DNA from: Niveibacterium microcysteis
GTDB taxonomy: Bacteria > Pseudomonadota > Gammaproteobacteria > Burkholderiales > Rhodocyclaceae
Direction: 5' to 3'
Assembly (NCBI RefSeq): GCF_017161445.1
Contig: NZ_CP071060.1
Span: 3,534,001-3,598,000 of the forward strand
Length of the DNA: 64,000 nt
Numbering within the stretch: the stretch's first letter is position 1; every line of letters starts with the position of its first letter. The notes under the pieces were generated by a model. It had not been told where the DNA came from, made no database searches, and worked only from the letters and a program-made list of their open reading frames with translations. Positions 1 through 9,126 of this stretch are shown in pieces. The position numbers and the translations under genes were made by a program.

Positions 1-654
1 GTCATCAACCCGTTCGACGAAAACGCGCTTGAAGAAGCGGTGCGGCTGCGCGAGCGCGGCATTGCGTCGGAAGTCGTCGTCGTGTCCTTCGGTGACGCAA
101 CCGTGCAGGAATCGCTGCGCCAGGCGATCGCGCTCGGCGCGAACCGCGCGATCTGGGGCCAGGCGCCGGCTGCGCTCGATCAGCTCGCGGTCGCCAAACT
201 GCTGCGCCATGTCGCGCAGCGCGAAGAGGCCTCGCTGGTGATGCTGGGCAAGCAGGCGATCGACGAGGATGCCGGGCAAACCGCGCAGATGCTCGCCGCG
301 CTGCTCGATTGGCCGCAGGCGGTTGCTGTGTCCGAACTCGCCGTCGATGGCGACACGCTGCACGTCACGCGCGAGGTGGACGGCGGCAGCGAATCGCTCG
401 AAATCCGACTGCCCGCCGTGGTGTCGGCAGACCTGCGCCTCAACGCACCGCGCTTCGTGAAGCTGCCGGACCTGATGAAGGCCAAGCGCCAGACGATCGA
501 GACGCTCGACTGCGCTGCGCTGGGCATCGACCTCACGCCGCGCGTGCAGCGTGCGCGCGTCGAAACCCCGCCGCCGCGCCCGGCTGGCCAGCGCGTCGGT
601 TCGGTCGCCGAACTGATTGAGAAACTCCGCAACGATGCACAGGTGATCGCATGA
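1..654 (+). CDS. etfB: Electron transfer flavoprotein beta subunit (5'-truncated by window)
   Basis: The reading frame is open from base 1 and enters mid-protein (VINPFDENALEEAVRLRE), so about 217 C-terminal residues are visible and roughly the first 30 lie upstream. EtfB pairs with EtfA to form the soluble FAD heterodimer that takes electrons from acyl-CoA dehydrogenases and related flavoproteins and passes them to the quinone pool. The entry motif, the family run LGKQAIDEDAGQTAQMLAALL and the C-terminal ADLRLNAPRFVKLPDLMKAK stretch are typical of EtfB (usually about 250 residues). The stop codon overlaps the etfA start (ATGA), so the two subunits are probably translationally coupled. Confidence 0.95.
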   Translation, partial: VINPFDENALEEAVRLRERGIASEVVVVSFGDATVQESLRQAIALGANRAIWGQAPAALDQLAVAKLLRHVAQREEASLVMLGKQAIDEDAGQTAQMLAALLDWPQAVAVSELAVDGDTLHVTREVDGGSESLEIRLPAVVSADLRLNAPRFVKLPDLMKAKRQTIETLDCAALGIDLTPRVQRARVETPPPRPAGQRVGSVAELIEKLRNDAQVIA

Positions 655-1589
655 GCGTCCTCGTCCTCGCCGATATCGCCGCCACCGGCGTCGCCCTCGC
701 CACACGCCAGGCTGTTCGCGCCGCGCAGCACTGGGGCCTGCCGGTCGACCTGCTGGTGCTTGGCAGCACAGAGGCCGCCGCCCACGCGCAGATCGCCGGC
801 GTGCGCCGCGTGCTGCATGCCGATGCGCCGCGGTTCGCGCAGCCGCAGGCAGAAGATGTCGCTCGCCTGCTGAATAGCCTCGCCGGCGACTACACGGTGA
901 TCCTCGCCGCGCACGGCAGCCTTGCCCGCAATGCGTTGCCGCGCGTCGCTGCGTTGCACGACGTCGGCATGATCAGCGAAGCGGTCGCCCTGCTCGGCCC
1001 GAACAGCTATCAGCGCCCGATCTACGCCGGCAACCTGCTCGCCACGGTCGATAACCGCCCCGGCCTGCAGATCCTGACGGTGCGGGCCTCGCGCTTCGAG
1101 GCCGCCGCGCAGGGCGGGCAGGCTGAATGTGTTGCGATCACCGCACCGGCCGCCGACGGCCGCAGTCGCGTCACCGGGCAGAAGACGGCCGGCGGTGAGC
1201 GGCCTGAACTGGGCAGCGCGCGCGTCGTGGTCTCCGGCGGGCGTTCGCTGGGCAGCGCCGAGCGCTTCCACGCCTGCCTCGCACCACTCGCCGACCGCCT
1301 CGGCGCTGCGATCGGCGCGACGCGGGCCGCCGTCGATTCCGGCTACGCGCCGAACGAATGGCAAGTCGGCCAGACCGGCACCGTCGTCGCGCCGGATCTC
1401 TACATTGCAGTGGGCCTTTCGGGCGCGCTGCAGCACACCGCGGGCATCAAGGATAGCCGGGTGATCGTTGCGATCAACCAGGACCCCGAAGCCCCGATCA
1501 TGCAACTGGCGGACTACTCGCTGGTTGCCGACCTCTTCGATGCCGTACCGGAACTGGTGCGCCATCTGCACACGGAAGCCACCGCATGA
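651..1589 (+). CDS. etfA: Electron transfer flavoprotein alpha subunit
   Basis: 312 residues, normal length for EtfA. The N-terminal half carries the ETF fold shared with EtfB. The C-terminal third holds the FAD-binding signature: GQTGTVVAPDLYIAVGLSGA followed by QHTAGI and the INQDPEAPI motif. It forms the ETF heterodimer with the product of the preceding gene. The start overlaps the etfB stop by four bases, and its own stop overlaps the start of the downstream ferredoxin-NADP reductase in the same ATGA manner, so the three genes form one tight operon. The linkage to an FNR suggests a route between ETF, ferredoxin/flavodoxin and NADPH, but that is inference. Confidence 0.96.
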   Translation: MSVLVLADIAATGVALATRQAVRAAQHWGLPVDLLVLGSTEAAAHAQIAGVRRVLHADAPRFAQPQAEDVARLLNSLAGDYTVILAAHGSLARNALPRVAALHDVGMISEAVALLGPNSYQRPIYAGNLLATVDNRPGLQILTVRASRFEAAAQGGQAECVAITAPAADGRSRVTGQKTAGGERPELGSARVVVSGGRSLGSAERFHACLAPLADRLGAAIGATRAAVDSGYAPNEWQVGQTGTVVAPDLYIAVGLSGALQHTAGIKDSRVIVAINQDPEAPIMQLADYSLVADLFDAVPELVRHLHTEATA

Positions 1590-2362
1590 GCAAGCTCGCC
1601 ACCGAAACCGTGATCGACGTCCACCACTGGAACGACACGCTGTTCAGCTTCAAGACCACGCGCGACCCCGGCCTGCGCTTTGCCAACGGCCAGTTCGTGA
1701 TGATCGGCCTGCAGGACGAAAACCGCCCGCTGCTGCGCGCCTACAGCATCGCCAGCGCCAACCACGAAGAGCACCTGGAGTTCTTCAGCATCAAGGTGCC
1801 GAACGGCCCGCTCACCTCGCGGCTGCAACACCTGAAGCCGGGCGACGAGATCCTCGTCAGCCGCAAGCCGACCGGCACGCTGATCATCGACGACCTGCTA
1901 CCCGGCCGTAACCTCTTCCTGCTCAGCACCGGTACCGGACTCGCGCCCTTCCTCAGCATCATCAAGGACCCGGAAACCTACGAGCGCTTCGACAAGGTGG
2001 TGGTTACGCACGGCGTGCGCAGCGTCAGCGAACTTGCCTATGCCGAACAGATCCAGCGCGAGTTGCCGGAACACGAGTTCCTTGGCGACTACATTCGCGA
2101 CCAGTTGCTGTACTACCCCACGGTGACGCGTGAGCCCTTCCGCAACCAGGGCCGCCTGACGACGCTGATCGAATCCGGCAAGCTGTGCGCCGACCTCGGC
2201 CTGCCGCAGATCGATCCGGCGCACGACCGCGCGATGCTGTGCGGCAGCCCGGCAATGCTCAAGGAGCTATCGGACATGCTCGACGCACGCGGTTTCAAGG
2301 TCTCGCCGAATATCGGCACGCCGGGCGACTACGTGATCGAGCGCGCCTTCGTCGAGAAGTAA
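1586..2362 (+). CDS. fpr: Ferredoxin--NADP(+) reductase
   Basis: 258 residues, the usual size of the bacterial FPR type. It catalyses electron exchange between NADP(H) and ferredoxin or flavodoxin through FAD. Visible motifs are the FAD-binding RAYSIAS at residues 51-57, the pyrophosphate/NADP loop GTGLAPF at 116-122, the nucleotide-binding CGSPAML at 219-225, and the C-terminal IERAFVEK tail that stacks over the flavin in bacterial FPRs. The start overlaps the etfA stop (ATGA), making this the third gene of the etfBA operon. Just downstream a GC-only inverted repeat separates it from the convergent dioxygenase gene. Confidence 0.95.
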   Translation: MSKLATETVIDVHHWNDTLFSFKTTRDPGLRFANGQFVMIGLQDENRPLLRAYSIASANHEEHLEFFSIKVPNGPLTSRLQHLKPGDEILVSRKPTGTLIIDDLLPGRNLFLLSTGTGLAPFLSIIKDPETYERFDKVVVTHGVRSVSELAYAEQIQRELPEHEFLGDYIRDQLLYYPTVTREPFRNQGRLTTLIESGKLCADLGLPQIDPAHDRAMLCGSPAMLKELSDMLDARGFKVSPNIGTPGDYVIERAFVEK

Positions 2363-2365
2363 GCC

Positions 2366-2382
2366 GGCCCGCGCGCCGGGCC
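2366..2382. terminator. GC-only hairpin between convergent fpr and dioxygenase genes
   Basis: GGCCCG (2366-2371) and CGGGCC (2377-2382) form a short perfect stem with a five-base loop in the 25-bp gap between two convergent stops. There is no T-tract on either strand, so intrinsic termination would be weak. Confidence 0.4.
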
Positions 2383-2387
2383 AACGC

Positions 2388-3134
2388 TCACGCGTTGCCC
2401 GGCCCCTGGAAGCCACCGCGGCGGAAGGTGAGCACCAGCGTATCGCGGTGGCCGCCTTGGGCCAGCGGTTGAATCGGCGTCGATTCGTGGATCACCCGTG
2501 CGTCATCCAGCAGCAGGGTCGTCCACGGCTCGGTCATCGTGAAGCGCATGCCCTGCGGGCCATCGGCCTCGAACACGCGCGTTTCGCCGCCCTTGATGCC
2601 CTCACGCCCGACCAGCAGTACTGCCACGTAATCGACGCCGTCGCGGTGCGCGCCCTCGGGCGTCGGGCGGCCGATGCCGTCGGTGGTGTCGATGCGGAAC
2701 TGGTGCGCCTCGATGAACCATTGCGGCACGCCCGCAAAGCGCCCCAGCCACTGCCCCAGACCGCACAGCAAGGCCTGCCAATCCGGCGATGCGAGCGTCG
2801 CGGTCTCGACGGGTTCGAACCAGCGCTCCAAACCGCCGTGCAACGCGTTGTAGGCCACCGGCTGCCAGTGCGCGCGGTGCGGGGTTTGCGTCAGCTCGCC
2901 GCTTGCAATGTCGAGCACGAAGCAGGCGTGGCGGCGAAAGCGATAACGGCCGCCGTCGCGCAGGAAGGTATCGGGCGGCAGGTTGTTCCAGCCGGGCTGA
3001 AGCGCGGCAAGACCGGCCGCAGTCGCGCCACTCAAAGCGGTCAAACCGGCCGCATCCAGCGCAACAAAGCCTTGCGTGCGGAGCGCGGCATCGAGCTGCT
3101 CAGGCGCCGTGATGGGCGGAGGTAGTGGCTTCAT
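2388..3134 (-). CDS. 2OG-Fe(II) dioxygenase family protein (BsmA-like)
   Basis: 248 residues resembling the bacterial 2OG-Fe dioxygenase family that includes BsmA and amino-acid hydroxylases. The iron-binding facial triad is visible as H163-x-D165 (in GAHRDGVDYV) and H216 (in DARVIHEST). R230 in HRDTLVLTFRR is well placed to bind the 2-oxoglutarate carboxylate. The GGETRVFEADG stretch after the HxD motif is typical of this family. The substrate cannot be told from the sequence; relatives hydroxylate free amino acids. The gene stands alone between a convergent fpr and the upstream DedA-rhodanese gene on the same strand. Confidence 0.82.
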   Translation of the reverse strand: MKPLPPPITAPEQLDAALRTQGFVALDAAGLTALSGATAAGLAALQPGWNNLPPDTFLRDGGRYRFRRHACFVLDIASGELTQTPHRAHWQPVAYNALHGGLERWFEPVETATLASPDWQALLCGLGQWLGRFAGVPQWFIEAHQFRIDTTDGIGRPTPEGAHRDGVDYVAVLLVGREGIKGGETRVFEADGPQGMRFTMTEPWTTLLLDDARVIHESTPIQPLAQGGHRDTLVLTFRRGGFQGPGNA

Positions 3135-3167
3135 CGCGCTCAGTGAGAATCAGAAAGGGCCGCCAGT

Positions 3168-4127
3168 CTAGCCGGCGACCGGGTCGCCTCGGAAACGCCG
3201 GCCACCTTGCGCGGCCAGATACGCGCGCCACGCCTCGTAGCCCCCGCTGAGTGGGCGAACATTGCGATAGCCGAGCGCCTGAATTTCCTTGGCGGCATAG
3301 ACGGCACCGGCGTCTTCCGGACAGGCACACAGCGTGACGACCAGCGCATCGAGTGGCCAGCCCTGCACCGCACGGTCAAGCGCCTCGTAGTCAGCCACGG
3401 TGAAACCGTCGAGCTCGCCCCCTTCGGCACGCAGCGTGGCGCCGCGCAGGTCGATCAGGCGCACGGGCTGCCCGGCGGCAAGGGCTTCGCCCAGCGCTTT
3501 CGGCGATATGTGCGGCATGCGCGCCATCTGCTCGAAACGCTGCCGCAGCCAGAACTTCCACGCAAACCACAAAGCCACCACAGCGAGCAGGATCAAAAGC
3601 GCATTCACGCCGTAGCGCAAGGCAAGCTCAATCAGCAGCGCGATCTCGTCGCGCAGCAGCGAGCCAGCCGCCAGAGCGAGCCCAGCCCACAAGGCAGCTC
3701 CGATCGCTGCAGCGGACAGGAAGGCGGGGAGCGGCATGCGCAATGCGCCGGCAATCGGCGGCGCGACGGTCGAGAACCCGGGCACGAACTTGGCGATCAC
3801 GAGCGACCAAAGCCCCCAACGCAGGAAGCGGCTTTCCGTCTGGCTGACGCAGGAGGCCGGATTGATCGACAGGCGGCACAGGCCATTGAGCACGCGGTAG
3901 CCAAACGCGCGGCCGGCGAAGTACCAGACCGCATCGGCCAGCACCGACGCGAGCACCGCGGCCACGAGCATCCAGGCCAGCGCCGGCGCGCCGAAAGCCA
4001 GGCTGCCCGCGGCGATCAGCGTCGGCACCGCCGGCACCGGCAGGCCCAGCTGTTGCAGCAGCACATTGATGAAGACCAGCAGCGCGCCATCCTGCTGCAA
4101 GGCGCGTGCGATATCGGCGTTATCCAT
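3168..4127 (-). CDS. DedA-family membrane protein fused to a rhodanese domain
   Basis: 319 residues. Residues 1-195 form a DedA/VTT-type membrane domain with several hydrophobic helices and the family signature FVPGFSTVAPPIAG at about 114-127. DedA proteins are linked to phospholipid (undecaprenyl-phosphate or phosphatidylethanolamine) flipping and membrane energetics. Residues 205-305 form a rhodanese-like domain (VRLIDLRG, then VTLCACPEDAGAVYAAKEI, then VRPLSGGYEAWRAY). Candidate sulfur-carrying cysteines are C267 and C269; the loop lacks the classical CxxGxR spacing, so sulfurtransferase activity is uncertain. The domain sits after the last transmembrane helix and is probably cytoplasmic. 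It is followed on the same strand by the dioxygenase gene. Confidence 0.88.
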   Translation of the reverse strand: MDNADIARALQQDGALLVFINVLLQQLGLPVPAVPTLIAAGSLAFGAPALAWMLVAAVLASVLADAVWYFAGRAFGYRVLNGLCRLSINPASCVSQTESRFLRWGLWSLVIAKFVPGFSTVAPPIAGALRMPLPAFLSAAAIGAALWAGLALAAGSLLRDEIALLIELALRYGVNALLILLAVVALWFAWKFWLRQRFEQMARMPHISPKALGEALAAGQPVRLIDLRGATLRAEGGELDGFTVADYEALDRAVQGWPLDALVVTLCACPEDAGAVYAAKEIQALGYRNVRPLSGGYEAWRAYLAAQGGRRFRGDPVAG

Positions 4128-4190
4128 CTGACAATGATCGGGGCGCCAGCCCCGAATTTCCAGTACGGCGCTGCATCGGTGGCGACACGC

Positions 4191-5960
4191 TCAGCGCGGC
4201 GTTGCGTGGTAGTCGGCCCATGGGGTCTCGCCGCGCGCGCCGAACTTGCGGGTGTACATCTCGTGGTCGGCAAAACGCATCAGCGACTCGGCCTCGTCGC
4301 CGTCGTCCGGGAAGATCGCCATGCCGACCGCACCACCCAACGCCTGCTCGCCAAGCGGTGTGGGGTCCACGCTGCGCAGCGGCTGGGCCAGCACATGCTC
4401 GATATGCGCGCGCACCCGTTCGGCTTGTTCCCGGCTCTCGACGCGGTCGAGCAGCACGACGAACTCATCGCCGGCATAGCGCGCCACAAAGTCGCTCGCG
4501 CGCACCGCCTCGCGCAGGCGCTCGGCGATTTCGGTGAGCACCTTGTCGCCCGCGTCGTGGCCGAGGCGGTCATTCACCTGCTTGAAGTGGTTCAGATCGA
4601 CGAACAGCACCGCAAACGGGCCGATGTCCGCGGCACGGCGGTGCCGGCCGACGCGGCCATCCAGCCGCCGCATGAAGGCTTCACGGTTGGCGAGGCCCGT
4701 CAGACGGTCGGTACGCAGCCGTTCCTGCATGGTTTCGAACGTGCGTGCGAGCTGCCCGATCTCATCGTTTCGATGCACGTCGACCGGCGATTCGAGATCG
4801 CCGTCACCGATCGCGCGCGCCGACTTCGACAGCCGACGCAGATCACCGGTCACCCAACCGAGAATGCGCAGGCCCAGCACTACCGCCAGGAGCGCCGCAA
4901 TGCCGCCCACCAAGCCGGTGCGCACCACGTTTGCGGTGACCCCCTGCATGAAGTCGCTGGCGGGAACCGCCACCACGGTGATCCATTCGAGGCCGGCGTC
5001 GTCCTTCACACGATCGAAGGCCGCGTGGATCGTCTGCCCACCGGGGCCGGTGAAAGTACGCGTCTGCGGCAGTTGCGCCTGCTTGAGCGATGCGAGCGTA
5101 TCGCGCACCTCGGAGTAGGTTGCCGCCAAGAGTGGATGGCCGCTGTCCGCCGCGGCAAGGCGCTTGTTGCTGCCGTCCGGCTGGCGGGCGATGTTGGCGC
5201 TCGCCGACGAGGCGATCAGATCGCCGTTCGGCTCGACGATGAAGGCGATACCGTTCTTCGAGAGCGCCAGCGTCGATACGAAATCGTTGAGCCCCTTCAG
5301 CGAAATATCCGTCGCGACGACGCCCTCGAACTCGCCCGCCGCGTTGAGTACACGCCTCGCACGGGTGGCGACGAGGCCGCCGTGGCGGTAATCGATGTAC
5401 ACCGCGGTCCAGGTATGCAGCTTCGCGCTCTCGCCGGCCTTGTACCAGGGGCGAACGCGCGGGTCGTAGACCTTGGTCTCGCGTGAGGCTTCGTGCAACT
5501 CACCGTTGATGCCCTGGAAGTTGAAGAAGGTGCGCGGCTCGTCGCCCTTGAGCTTGAGCCGCAGTTCGCCATCGTCCAGCGAATTGCGCCAGAGGCCGAT
5601 GAACTGACCGGCACGGTTGCCGTAGTAGGCGTAGTTGTTCGGATCAATGTGCAGCGACGTTGCGATCCACAGTCGGGTGCGCAGGTTGGCCAGATCGCTG
5701 CCGATCGACGCGGGCGCCGGCATTCCGTTCGGGAACACCGCTTCGAGCACCGCGCCCGATCCCACCACATGACGATCCACCGCCTGCCCGATGCGGCCGA
5801 CCGTTTCGATCAGCAGGTGATCGGACACGGTGGCCACGGCCCGGCTGCCGGCCACGTACGACAGCGCACCGATCACGATCGCCAGCAACAGCACCAGCGC
5901 CACGTAGGGCACGATCAGGACTTGGCGCAGCGAGAGCGCCGAACGGGCGGGTTGACTCAT
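4191..5960 (-). CDS. Membrane diguanylate cyclase with extracytoplasmic dCache-type sensor
   Basis: 589 residues from the chosen ATG; an in-frame ATG 33 bases further upstream is possible, but the extra 11 residues precede a normal N-terminus. A first membrane helix near residues 20-40 is followed by a long periplasmic sensor of the dCache type, with a second helix and HAMP-like region near 330-400. The GGDEF domain follows. The active-site loop is AGDEF (496-500), a functional variant, and the product-inhibition I-site RxxD is present as RASD (487-490), exactly five residues before it. It should synthesise cyclic di-GMP in response to an external ligand and be feedback-inhibited. The ligand is unknown. 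Confidence 0.9.
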   Translation of the reverse strand: MSQPARSALSLRQVLIVPYVALVLLLAIVIGALSYVAGSRAVATVSDHLLIETVGRIGQAVDRHVVGSGAVLEAVFPNGMPAPASIGSDLANLRTRLWIATSLHIDPNNYAYYGNRAGQFIGLWRNSLDDGELRLKLKGDEPRTFFNFQGINGELHEASRETKVYDPRVRPWYKAGESAKLHTWTAVYIDYRHGGLVATRARRVLNAAGEFEGVVATDISLKGLNDFVSTLALSKNGIAFIVEPNGDLIASSASANIARQPDGSNKRLAAADSGHPLLAATYSEVRDTLASLKQAQLPQTRTFTGPGGQTIHAAFDRVKDDAGLEWITVVAVPASDFMQGVTANVVRTGLVGGIAALLAVVLGLRILGWVTGDLRRLSKSARAIGDGDLESPVDVHRNDEIGQLARTFETMQERLRTDRLTGLANREAFMRRLDGRVGRHRRAADIGPFAVLFVDLNHFKQVNDRLGHDAGDKVLTEIAERLREAVRASDFVARYAGDEFVVLLDRVESREQAERVRAHIEHVLAQPLRSVDPTPLGEQALGGAVGMAIFPDDGDEAESLMRFADHEMYTRKFGARGETPWADYHATPR

Positions 5961-6047
5961 GGTGGATGCTTCAGGTCGCGGGCAGACCGGCATTGTCCCA
6001 GCATCGCGGGGTTTTGCGCAGCGTCACCATGGGGTTTTGACGACAAC

Positions 6048-6971
6048 TCATGCGCTGGCGACCAAAGCAGCCGTGATTTCCTCATAGAACAAGGTGCGCA
6101 GCCAGCTATGGGCTGCATCGTGGTGCAAACGCTCGTGCCACAGCAAGGCGTAGCGTACCTGCGGCAACGCGAGCGGGATCTCGCGCTCGACCAGCCCGAC
6201 CGGCCCGGCGTAAAGGCGCGCGAGGGTACGCGGCACGTTCACCAGCATGTCGGTGCGCGCTGCCATCGCCAGCGCGGCCATGAAGTTCGCGACCCGCACC
6301 GCAACCCGGCGCTCTCGCCCGATTCGCTCCAGCGCCAGATCAACCACGCCGCGCGGATCAACGCCCCCCATGTGGATCAGGATCTGCGGAATGCGCAGGA
6401 AGGCTTCCAGATCAAGCGGCTGCGCCAAGGCCGGGTGGCCCGTACGCAGCAGCGTCACGAAATGGTCGTCACCCAACCCGCGTCCGTGGATGCCCGCGGG
6501 GGCTTGCGCCACGGAACTCAGCGCCAGTTGCACCGACCCGGCCTCGAGCTCGCGAAACCCCTGATCGTCGCGCCATACGTCCACCGCGATGTCCAGATAC
6601 GGCGCTTCCCGGTGCAATCGCGCCAGCACCCGCGGCAGCATCGAATTGGCGCCGTAATCCGTCGTACTGATACGCCAGACGCCGCGGCTACTGGCAGGGT
6701 CGAACCGCGGCGGCGCGATCAGCCCCGCAACATCGGCCAGCGTCGCATCAAGGCGCTCGCGCAGCGCTTCCGCCCGCGGGGTTGGGCGCAACCCGGCCGG
6801 CGTGCGCACAAAGAGCGGGTCGTCGAACAGCACGCGCAGACGGCCCAGCGTGCGACTCATCGCCGGCTGCGTAACCCCCAGGCGCTCGGCCGCGCGGGTC
6901 ACATGCGCTTCCTGCAACAGCGTTTGCAGTGAAACGAGCAAGTTGAGATCGATTCGGCTCAGATCCGCCAT
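6048..6971 (-). CDS. LysR-family transcriptional regulator
   Basis: 307 residues, standard for the family. The N-terminal winged helix-turn-helix is clear: LNLLVSLQTLLQEAHVTRAA followed by ERLGVTQPAMSRTLGRLR and the FVRTPAGLRPTPRA wing. The rest is a LysR substrate-binding domain. It is transcribed away from the NADP-dependent oxidoreductase and thioesterase genes across a 227-bp gap, the classic arrangement in which a LysR protein controls its divergent neighbour and itself. The inducer is unknown. Confidence 0.93.
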   Translation of the reverse strand: MADLSRIDLNLLVSLQTLLQEAHVTRAAERLGVTQPAMSRTLGRLRVLFDDPLFVRTPAGLRPTPRAEALRERLDATLADVAGLIAPPRFDPASSRGVWRISTTDYGANSMLPRVLARLHREAPYLDIAVDVWRDDQGFRELEAGSVQLALSSVAQAPAGIHGRGLGDDHFVTLLRTGHPALAQPLDLEAFLRIPQILIHMGGVDPRGVVDLALERIGRERRVAVRVANFMAALAMAARTDMLVNVPRTLARLYAGPVGLVEREIPLALPQVRYALLWHERLHHDAAHSWLRTLFYEEITAALVASA

Positions 6972-7198
6972 ACAAGACCATTACCCACAGTCATTTACTT
7001 CATTCTAGCCATGCATTGGATTGATGGCGGTCCGCCCGATAGAGTGGCTGTTCCGGCGTCGAGTGCTGCCTGATCGCAGCGCCCAACGCCATGCCGCTCA
7101 TGCCTGCGCCAACAGGAATACCCCGCGCCGGTAGCCGAGTCCTGATCACTGATGCCCTGACGACCCCGCGGCCGACCGCGAGGGTTTGGAGACGACCC

Positions 7199-8206
7199 AT
7201 GTTCCTTGAATCGACCCGCGAAGTCCGCCTTGCCTCCCGCCCGGCCGGCATGCCCACCGCCGCCAATTTCGAAATCGCCACCACGCCGGTGCCGCCGCTG
7301 AAGGCTGGCGAGGTGCTAGTGAAGAATCTCTGGATGTCGGTCGACCCCTACATGCGTGGTCGCATGGTCGATCGCGAGAGCTACGTGCCGCCCTTCCAGG
7401 TCGGCAAGGCGCTGGAGGGCGGCGCCGTCGGCGAGGTGGTGGAATCGAGCAGCCCGAAATTCAAGGTGGGCGACATCGTGCTGAGCTCGTTCGGTTGGCG
7501 CGAGCACTTCGTTGCCGCCGATACGCAAGTGCATCGCGTCGACACGCGCCTGGCGCCGCCGCAGGCGTGGCTCGGCGTCATCGGCATGACCGGCATGACC
7601 GCCTGGACTGGCCTCACCCGCATCGCCCACATCCAGGCCGGCGAGACAGTGTTCGTATCGGCCGCATCGGGTGCTGTAGGCGCTATCGCGGTACAGATCG
7701 CAAAACTCCACGGTTGCCGCGTCGTTGCCAGCGTCGGCAGCGACGAGAAAGCCAACTGGGTGCGCGAACTGGGGGCCGACGCGGTGATCAACTACCGCAC
7801 CGCGGGTGATCTCACGGCCGCGCTCAAGGCCGCTGCGCCGGAAGGCATCGATGTGTACTTCGAGAACGTTGGCGGCGCGCATCTTGAAGCTGCACTCAAT
7901 GCGCTCAAGCCCAACGGCCGCGTTGCGGTGTGCGGCATGATCGAGCAGTACAACGCAACCGAAGCGCCGAAAGGCCCCTCCAACCTCGCGCAAGTGATCA
8001 TGAAACGGCTGCGGCTGGAAGGTTTCATCGTTTCGGACCACTGGGATCACTACCCGCAGTTTGTCGGCGAGATGGCCACCTGGCTGGCGGCCGGCAAGAT
8101 CCAGACGCGCGAGACGGTGCGCGAAGGGCTGGAGGCCGCGCCGGAGGCCTTCATTGGTCTCTTCCGTGGTGAGAACACCGGCAAAATGCTCGTCAAACTC
8201 GCCTGA
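7199..8206 (+). CDS. NADP-dependent MDR-family oxidoreductase (CurA/leukotriene B4 dehydrogenase-like)
   Basis: 335 residues from the ATG at 7199, which has a GGAG ribosome-binding site nine bases upstream; the frame is open further upstream but without family similarity. It belongs to the zinc-independent medium-chain reductase group that reduces activated double bonds (2-alkenal/prostaglandin reductases, CurA-like). Visible family marks are VKNLWMSVDPYMRGRM near the N-terminus, GMTGMTAWTGL, the nucleotide loop SAASGAVGAIAVQIAK and the NYRT segment that reads the NADP phosphate region. It is followed 16 bp later by a thioesterase and faces a divergent LysR gene. Confidence 0.9.
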   Translation: MFLESTREVRLASRPAGMPTAANFEIATTPVPPLKAGEVLVKNLWMSVDPYMRGRMVDRESYVPPFQVGKALEGGAVGEVVESSSPKFKVGDIVLSSFGWREHFVAADTQVHRVDTRLAPPQAWLGVIGMTGMTAWTGLTRIAHIQAGETVFVSAASGAVGAIAVQIAKLHGCRVVASVGSDEKANWVRELGADAVINYRTAGDLTAALKAAAPEGIDVYFENVGGAHLEAALNALKPNGRVAVCGMIEQYNATEAPKGPSNLAQVIMKRLRLEGFIVSDHWDHYPQFVGEMATWLAAGKIQTRETVREGLEAAPEAFIGLFRGENTGKMLVKLA

Positions 8207-8222
8207 GGACAAGGCCGCACAC

Positions 8223-9023
8223 ATGCTCCTGACGCCCTTCTCTGCCTTGCTGGAAAGCCGCCGACACCTCGGTAACACGGTGTTCTACGACCTGCCGGAA
8301 GACTGGTTGCAGGGCCGCACCGCCTTTGGTGGTGTCAGCGCCGCGCTGGCGGTGCAGGCAATGCGCGATGTGGCCGGAGCCGATCGGCCGCTACGCGGCC
8401 TGCAGACCAGCTTCATCGGGCCTGTGCCGGCCGGCAAGCTGCGCGTAGAGGTCCGGGTGGTGCGTGAGGGGCGTGCAATGCGGCAAGTGGAAGCCGCAGT
8501 GAAGGTGGGCGAGGAGACCGCATGTCTGCTGCTTGGCAGCTTCGGCCTGGCGCGCGAGTCGGTGATCCCGGCTTTCGCGCCGGCGCAAGCGGCGGCCCCT
8601 GCCGTCGACACGCTGCGCGCCACGCCCTACCTGCCGGGCATCTCGCCCGCCTTCACCCAGCATGTGGAATTCCGCTGGGCCGCGGGCGACCACCCATTCA
8701 GCGGCGGCACGGCGCGCGACATGCAGGTGTACATGCGGCTGCGCGACGAAGCGATCGACCATGAACTGCTCTGCGTGCTGCTCGGCGACGCTGCACCACC
8801 GGTCGCCTTCGGTCATTTCGATCGCCCAACCCCGGGCAGTTCGGTGACCTGGGCACTTGAACTGCTGCCCTGCATGCCAGCCCCCTCACCCGACGCCTGG
8901 TGGCGCCACGACACCGAAATGTTTGCCTTCAGCGCCGGCTACTCCCATGAGCGCGCCGCGCTGTGGACACCACAGGGCGAACTCGCCGCGGTGGGCTACC
9001 AGATCGTGGCGGTATTTGGCTGA
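8223..9023 (+). CDS. Acyl-CoA thioesterase family protein (TesB-like double hot-dog)
   Basis: 266 residues. The N-terminal half resembles a hot-dog acyl-CoA thioesterase domain, with GRTAFGGVSAALAVQAM followed by the LRGLQTSFIGPVPAGKLRVEV strand-helix run of the 4HBT_3/TesB group. The C-terminal half repeats the fold and ends with the YSHERAALWTPQGELAAVGYQ segment typical of TesB-like proteins. It probably hydrolyses an acyl-CoA thioester; chain length cannot be read. The ATG chosen begins immediately after the reductase stop (16 bp gap), so both genes are likely one operon facing the LysR gene. Confidence 0.85.
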   Translation: MLLTPFSALLESRRHLGNTVFYDLPEDWLQGRTAFGGVSAALAVQAMRDVAGADRPLRGLQTSFIGPVPAGKLRVEVRVVREGRAMRQVEAAVKVGEETACLLLGSFGLARESVIPAFAPAQAAAPAVDTLRATPYLPGISPAFTQHVEFRWAAGDHPFSGGTARDMQVYMRLRDEAIDHELLCVLLGDAAPPVAFGHFDRPTPGSSVTWALELLPCMPAPSPDAWWRHDTEMFAFSAGYSHERAALWTPQGELAAVGYQIVAVFG

Positions 9024-9126
9024 ACGCACGAGCCTTTGCACCGACAAGCTTCGATACAAAGCACGCCGACAAGCGGCAATGCGTTCCGGATAATGCGGCG
9101 GCCCGCCCTCACCGGAACGCCCTGCC

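Noticed and set aside
2811..2821. GGGTTCGAACC resembling a tRNA T-arm
   Set aside because: It lies inside the dioxygenase gene and has no acceptor, D or anticodon arms around it.
3207..5486. 759-codon plus-strand open frame
   Set aside because: It lies antisense to the DedA-rhodanese and diguanylate cyclase genes, is rich in Arg, His and Gln, and shows no family motif; a GC-driven shadow.
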